This document shows, in pieces, positions 5,948 to 9,766 of a DNA stretch of 9,766 nt. The DNA lies in the NCBI GenBank assembly GCA_947463775.1, contig CANHVD010000177.1, positions 1-9,766 on the forward strand. The letters run 5' to 3'. Source of the DNA: Planctomycetaceae bacterium (GTDB lineage Bacteria > Planctomycetota > Planctomycetia > Planctomycetales > Planctomycetaceae). Below the pieces are notes generated by a model. The model was given only the letters and a program-made list of their open reading frames with translations, was not told where the DNA came from and searched no databases. Position numbers and translations under genes: made by a program. Position 1 is the first letter of the stretch. Each line of letters opens with the position of its first letter.

Positions 5948-6910
5948 GTGCAGACAATTCGCGTCATCGACTCCCATACCGGCGGCGAGCCTACTCGGAT
6001 CATCATCGAAGGTGGCCCGGATCTTGGCCGCGGCCCGCTTTCGGATCGGCTCCTGACCTTTCGCGATCGCTTCGATGAGATTCGCTCAGCCGTCATTAAT
6101 GAGCCCCGAGGATCCGATGTCCTGGTTGGCGGCCTCCTCTGTGAGCCTTCCGATCCAACCTGTGCAGCAGGCATCATCTTTTTCAACAACACGGGCTACC
6201 TGAACATGTGTGGCCATGGGACGATCGGGCTCATGGTAACGCTGGCGTGGATGAAGAAGCTGGGGCCTGGTTCGCATCGTATTGAAACGCCCGTCGGTGT
6301 CGTGACTGCAACTCTCATTGACGACTGCCGAGTCTCCGTGCGAAACGTGCCGTCCTGGAGATATCGCAAGGCTGTTCCCGTCAATGTTCCCGGCCATGGC
6401 ACCGTCACGGGCGATATCGCCTGGGGCGGAAACTGGTTCTTTCTGGTCAGTGACCACGGCCAGAACCTTAGTCTTTCTCGCTGGAAGGAGTTGTCCGACT
6501 TTACGCTCCAAATCCGAGCCGCTCTTGAGAGAGACGGCATCACGGGAGCAAACGGTGGGCTGATTGACCATATCGAACTCTTCGGCCCTCCTTCAACTTC
6601 GGAATCCAACAGCCAGAACTTCGTCATGTGCCCAGGTGGCGCCTATGATCGTTCGCCATGCGGTACCGGAACGAGTGCAAAACTGGCTTGCCTGGCGGCC
6701 GATGGAAAACTTCTGTCTGGTGCCACCTGGTTCCAGGAAAGCATTGTCGGCAGCATTTTCGAGGGGAGCTGGCAACCGGACGATTCGACAGTTCCGACCG
6801 GAGCCGACCCCGTTATCATTCCCACCATTACCGGCTCCGCCTGGGTGACCGGCGAATGCAATCTGATTCTTCAACCAACGGACCCGTTTCGAGCGGGAAT
6901 TCGAACATGA
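5948..6910 (+). CDS. 4-hydroxyproline 2-epimerase (proline racemase family)
   Basis: A 320-residue cytoplasmic enzyme of the proline racemase family, opening with IRVIDSHTGGEPTRII (residues 4-19), where the DSHTGGEPTR signature is diagnostic. Both catalytic cysteines are present: Cys88 in MCGHGTIG and Cys238 in DRSPCGTGTSAK, with Asp234 next to the second site. Two cysteines indicate racemase or epimerase chemistry; trans-3-hydroxyproline dehydratases of this family carry Thr at the second site. The MCGHG form together with the downstream oxidase favours trans-4-hydroxy-L-proline to cis-4-hydroxy-D-proline over proline racemisation. Length is within the usual 310-335. The likely start is GTG 5948, because the conserved region begins three residues later, although only a weak TGAG lies ahead. 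The stop TGA overlaps the next gene's ATG, indicating translational coupling. The family is certain; the exact substrate is well supported by context. Confidence 0.92.
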   Translation: MQTIRVIDSHTGGEPTRIIIEGGPDLGRGPLSDRLLTFRDRFDEIRSAVINEPRGSDVLVGGLLCEPSDPTCAAGIIFFNNTGYLNMCGHGTIGLMVTLAWMKKLGPGSHRIETPVGVVTATLIDDCRVSVRNVPSWRYRKAVPVNVPGHGTVTGDIAWGGNWFFLVSDHGQNLSLSRWKELSDFTLQIRAALERDGITGANGGLIDHIELFGPPSTSESNSQNFVMCPGGAYDRSPCGTGTSAKLACLAADGKLLSGATWFQESIVGSIFEGSWQPDDSTVPTGADPVIIPTITGSAWVTGECNLILQPTDPFRAGIRT

Positions 6911-8154
6911 CTTCTCAAAAACATACGGTGATCATTGGCGGAGGTATCATCGGAGGATTTGCGGCCTGGTATCTGGCTCAAACAGGTCGACAGGTCACGC
7001 TGATCGAACAGGGACAGTTTGGCAAAGCGGCTTCTCACGGGAACTGCGGATATGTCAGCCCCAGTCATGTGATTCCATTGGCTCGACCAGGACAGCTCTC
7101 CAAAGCCATCAAGGGAATGCTGAGCCGTCAAACCGCGCTTCGCATTGAGCCGACGAAACTGTTCAGCCTGGCTCCGTGGCTGCTGAAGTTTGCTCTCCGC
7201 TGCAATTCGAAGAACATGATGGAAGCAGGGCAGGCTTGCCATCCGCTGCTGCAGTCTTCCGCAACTCTGTATCGCGAAGTTTTCGAAAAGCAGAACATGC
7301 AGGTCGAATGGAAGACAGACGGTCTGCTGTTTGTCTTTCGTGATCAGCATGAATTCGATGAGTACACCGCTGTCGATGCATGGCTGAAACAACATTTCGA
7401 CATGGCCGCTGAGCCGCTCGCTGGAAAAGCTCTGACGGAACTTGAGCCTGCTTTGAAACCCGGACTCGCCGGTGCGTGGCTTTATCGCTGCGACGCTCAT
7501 CTGCGACCAAGCAAACTCATGAGCGAAGTTCGTCGCATCATTACAGGGCAGGGCGTTAAGGTTCTCGAAAACACCGCGATGAAGGGCTTCGCCTCAACCG
7601 GTGATCGCGCGACAGCCGTGACGACGAACGGTGAGACCATCTCAGCGGATGAATTCGTCGTGGCGACCGGTGCATGGACTCCGCTGTTGAACGAAGCGGT
7701 CGGCATCAAACTGCCGATTCAGCCAGGTAAGGGCTATTCGATTACGATGGCACGACCAAAAATCTGCCCGAAGTATCCGATGATTCTGGAAGAGTGTCAC
7801 GTTGCCATCACACCATTCGACACGGGTTATCGCGTGGGCAGCACGATGGAATTCACCGGCTACGACTCCACCCTGAACCGACATCGTCTGAACTACTTGC
7901 GTTCCGGTGCTGCTCAATATCTGCACGAGCCAACCGCAGAACCGGTTGAGGAAGAATGGTGCGGCTGGCGACCAATGACTGCGGACGGTATTCCGTTCAT
8001 CGATCGATCGCCTCGATTCAACAACGTCTGGATTGCCGCCGGTCACAGCATGCTGGGAATCTCAATGGGCACCGGCACAGGTAAGTTGATCGCCGAAATG
8101 GTCAGCGGTCAGAAACCTCACCTGGATGTGACACCGTATCGAGTGAACCGATAG
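6907..8154 (+). CDS. FAD-dependent D-amino acid (D-hydroxyproline) dehydrogenase, DadA-like
   Basis: A 415-residue flavoprotein of the DAO/DadA family. The N-terminal HTVIIGGGIIGGFAAWYL (residues 6-23) is a Rossmann dinucleotide-binding fold ending in an acidic residue (LIEQ, 32-35). SHGNCGYVSPSHV (43-55) is the flavin-contacting segment typical of D-amino acid dehydrogenases. FVVATGAWTP (250-259) is the second FAD motif, and WRPMTADGIPFID (354-366) with AAGHSMLGISMGTGTGKL (377-394) forms the conserved C-terminus. In hydroxyproline pathways this enzyme oxidises cis-4-hydroxy-D-proline to pyrroline-4-hydroxy-2-carboxylate, passing electrons to the membrane chain or oxygen. The start is the ATG at 6907, which overlaps the epimerase stop by four bases; an in-frame ATG at 6658 lies inside the epimerase and adds nonsense sequence. 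It is a single-subunit type, with no companion beta or gamma subunits nearby. A general D-amino acid dehydrogenase is the alternative; the epimerase partner argues for hydroxyproline. Confidence 0.9.
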   Translation: MTSQKHTVIIGGGIIGGFAAWYLAQTGRQVTLIEQGQFGKAASHGNCGYVSPSHVIPLARPGQLSKAIKGMLSRQTALRIEPTKLFSLAPWLLKFALRCNSKNMMEAGQACHPLLQSSATLYREVFEKQNMQVEWKTDGLLFVFRDQHEFDEYTAVDAWLKQHFDMAAEPLAGKALTELEPALKPGLAGAWLYRCDAHLRPSKLMSEVRRIITGQGVKVLENTAMKGFASTGDRATAVTTNGETISADEFVVATGAWTPLLNEAVGIKLPIQPGKGYSITMARPKICPKYPMILEECHVAITPFDTGYRVGSTMEFTGYDSTLNRHRLNYLRSGAAQYLHEPTAEPVEEEWCGWRPMTADGIPFIDRSPRFNNVWIAAGHSMLGISMGTGTGKLIAEMVSGQKPHLDVTPYRVNR

Positions 8155-8221
8155 TTGAAATGGTCGACCAGCGTTCTCGATGCTGGCTGTTCCCACCCTG
8201 CGAAACCAATGAACTCTCAGA

Positions 8222-9628
8222 CTATCCTCGCGTCAACTCGGGGATCGGTTTGCCGGAGTTCAGAATCGGGACTGGTCGACCCGTAAAGTTTTCAATCGCG
8301 ACGTTGGCATAATCAATCTGCAGATGTTTGTAGATCGTCGCCAGAAAATCGCCCGGCTCGACGCGTCGATCGATCGGGTCTTCGCCTCGAACATCGGTCG
8401 CTCCAATCACCTGACCGGTTGGAATACCGCCCCCGGCAAAGATCATGGAATTCGCTCGCGGCCAATGATCGCGGCCGGGCTGAACAACGCCCGCCGCTGC
8501 ACTGGCCACACCGCCGCCGCTGCTGGCCACGTAACTGATTCGCGGCGTACGGCCGAATTCTCCCGCAACGACAACCAGAACTCGCCGATCCAATCCACGT
8601 GCGTAAATATCTTCAATCAACGCGGAAACGGCCTGATCAAAGAACGGCGCACGGAACTTGTTCGCATCGAACACATGATGGTTCACCGCATGATCGTCCC
8701 AGTTGGCGACTCGACCACAAAGCGGACCATCAAACTCGGTCGTGATGATCTCAACACCAGCTTCGACCAGTCGTCGAGCCATCAGGCATTGCTGGCCCCA
8801 GGCATTCATGCCGTATCGCTCACGAACCTCCATCGGTTCCTGTTTAAGGTCAAAGGCCGCACCGGCCTCTGGACTTGTCAGCAGGCTGAGAGCCTGACCT
8901 TCAAAACGGCCGATGGCATCCAGTGTCCCTGAAACATCCAGCCCGCTGCGCAGTCGATCGAAGCCACTCTTCAAAGACATGCGACGTTGCAAGCGGTCAA
9001 GGTTCTCGGCCGGCATACCGATGTTTGGCACCTCGAACTTAGGATTACTGAGATCGCCAACCACTGAAAAAGGTCGATACGCTGCTCCAAGATAAGTCGG
9101 ACCAGCGATAGTAAAGTTGTCGTAGTTGTCGACAGGATTCACGGCAATGTAATTGGGCAGACCGCGAACCGAGTCACGGCGCAGATAGCTGGCGATCGAC
9201 ATCCAGTCCGGCAGCACCGGGACAAGTTTGTCCTGAGGATCCGGATCACCGGCCAAAACCTGCAATGAACCAGCCGGATGTCCACCACCCGTATGAGCCA
9301 TCGATCGCAGGATGGAGTACTTATCTGCAATCGTGGAGAGTCGCGGCAGAAGTTCGCAGATCTGAATCCCGGGGACGTTGGTGTCGATCGGAGAATACGG
9401 GCCACGGAACTCCAGAGTAGACTGAGGCTTCGGGTCAAATGTCTCCAAGTGGCTGGCACCACCGCGCAACCAGACCAGAATCACGGCCGTTCGTTCGCTC
9501 GCAGCAACTCGGCTCTCACTGGCCAACGATTGATTTTGCAGCCGAAGCACATCAGCCAGACTCAATGACGCAAATCCGCCGAGTCCCGCTTTCAGTATTG
9601 TTCGGCGAGGATGTGATCCAGGTATCAT
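8222..9628 (-). CDS. DUF1501 family protein with RR-type export signal
   Basis: With ATG 9628 the protein has 468 residues, typical for DUF1501. The N-terminus HPRRTILKAGLGGFASLSLA (residues 6-25) is a twin-arginine-like signal, so the mature protein is probably exported folded. Family motifs are WLRGGASHLETFDPKP (53-68), HTGGGHPAG (112-120), NWDDH (309-313), AGEFGRTPRI (355-364) and GRDHWP (385-390). The conserved His and Asp positions recall the alkaline phosphatase/sulfatase-like fold, but no activity is established for the group. In planctomycetes DUF1501 genes often follow a DUF1549/DUF1553 cytochrome-like gene in the same operon; such a partner would lie beyond the right edge, so this cannot be judged. 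A TTG at 9667 would add 13 residues but would push the RR motif unusually far inside and has no ribosome site, while GAG precedes the ATG by seven bases. It converges with the hydroxyproline operon across 67 bases. Confidence 0.92.
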   Translation of the reverse strand: MIPGSHPRRTILKAGLGGFASLSLADVLRLQNQSLASESRVAASERTAVILVWLRGGASHLETFDPKPQSTLEFRGPYSPIDTNVPGIQICELLPRLSTIADKYSILRSMAHTGGGHPAGSLQVLAGDPDPQDKLVPVLPDWMSIASYLRRDSVRGLPNYIAVNPVDNYDNFTIAGPTYLGAAYRPFSVVGDLSNPKFEVPNIGMPAENLDRLQRRMSLKSGFDRLRSGLDVSGTLDAIGRFEGQALSLLTSPEAGAAFDLKQEPMEVRERYGMNAWGQQCLMARRLVEAGVEIITTEFDGPLCGRVANWDDHAVNHHVFDANKFRAPFFDQAVSALIEDIYARGLDRRVLVVVAGEFGRTPRISYVASSGGGVASAAAGVVQPGRDHWPRANSMIFAGGGIPTGQVIGATDVRGEDPIDRRVEPGDFLATIYKHLQIDYANVAIENFTGRPVPILNSGKPIPELTRG

Positions 9629-9667
9629 GAGATAACTCGATTCCGATGGGGAATGCCACAACTTCAA

Positions 9668-9766
9668 TCTGTCAGCAGATAGTCTGCCATACTTGTCGCC
9701 CTGCGAGCAAATCCCGTCGGGGGGGGGAACGGGGTACAGTAAAACCCGCGCGCCGCCGGCGGGGAC
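9668..9766. other. Right-edge non-coding stretch with a run of nine G
   Basis: No gene is visible. From about 9717 the composition changes sharply: nine G at 9719-9727, then gggg at 9731-9734, then the G+C-only string cccgcgcgccgccggcgggg at 9745-9764. This may be a contig end with low-quality bases, or a local GC-rich structure ahead of the DUF1501 gene. Confidence 0.4.

Noticed and set aside
6658..6906. Upstream in-frame ATG extending the dehydrogenase by 83 residues
   Set aside because: The region encodes the epimerase in another frame, including its catalytic Cys238, and the FAD-binding fold begins right after the ATG at 6907.
6871..7500. 209-residue minus-strand open frame
   Set aside because: Antisense shadow of the dehydrogenase gene with no recognisable family.
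8161..8186. Possible terminator between the convergent dehydrogenase and DUF1501 genes (palindrome tggtcgacca and stem ccagc/gctgg)
   Set aside because: The stem is only 5-6 bp and neither strand has a T-tract after it.
8324..8932. 202-residue plus-strand open frame
   Set aside because: Antisense to the conserved part of the DUF1501 gene.

Overview
The window looks like chromosomal DNA of a planctomycete. A DUF1501 protein with an RR-type leader, a PQQ-like beta-propeller protein, a planctomycete-style ECF sigma factor and a membrane-anchored C39-like protein together are typical of Planctomycetales. Coding capacity is moderate, with intergenic gaps of 300-360 bp. I cannot name the genus. 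There are no rRNA or tRNA genes, no CRISPR array and no transposase.

Layout from left to right: (1) the 3' part of an aldose 1-epimerase gene (+, 1-543); (2) a 347-bp gap with an inverted pair of 42-bp repeat units, then an ECF sigma factor (+, 891-1526); (3) a convergent MFS transporter of the anion:cation symporter type (-, 1546-2859); (4) a 336-bp divergent gap, then a secreted PQQ-like propeller protein (+, 3196-4509); (5) a 152-bp convergent gap with a second copy of the repeat family, then a four-helix membrane protein with a C39-type cysteine peptidase domain (-, 4662-5588); (6) a 359-bp divergent gap with a terminator-like hairpin and an operator-like inverted repeat, then a two-gene operon for the first two steps of hydroxyproline breakdown (+, 5948-8154, ATGA overlap); (7) a convergent DUF1501 gene (-, 8222-9628) and a GC-rich tail with a run of nine G.

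The clearest functional unit is the hydroxyproline pair. The epimerase would turn trans-4-hydroxy-L-proline into cis-4-hydroxy-D-proline, and the FAD enzyme would oxidise that to pyrroline-4-hydroxy-2-carboxylate. The deaminase and alpha-ketoglutarate semialdehyde dehydrogenase that normally finish the route are not in the window. With the mutarotase and the sugar-acid-type transporter this fits a heterotroph feeding on glycans and hydroxyproline-rich glycoprotein or collagen, but that link is inference. The other genes look like independent single-gene units.

The points most worth a second look are the dispersed repeat family (four related half-units at two loci in opposite arrangements), the stand-alone membrane C39-like protein with no ABC transporter beside it, and the regulatory structures ahead of the hydroxyproline operon. 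I found no convincing new multi-gene system.
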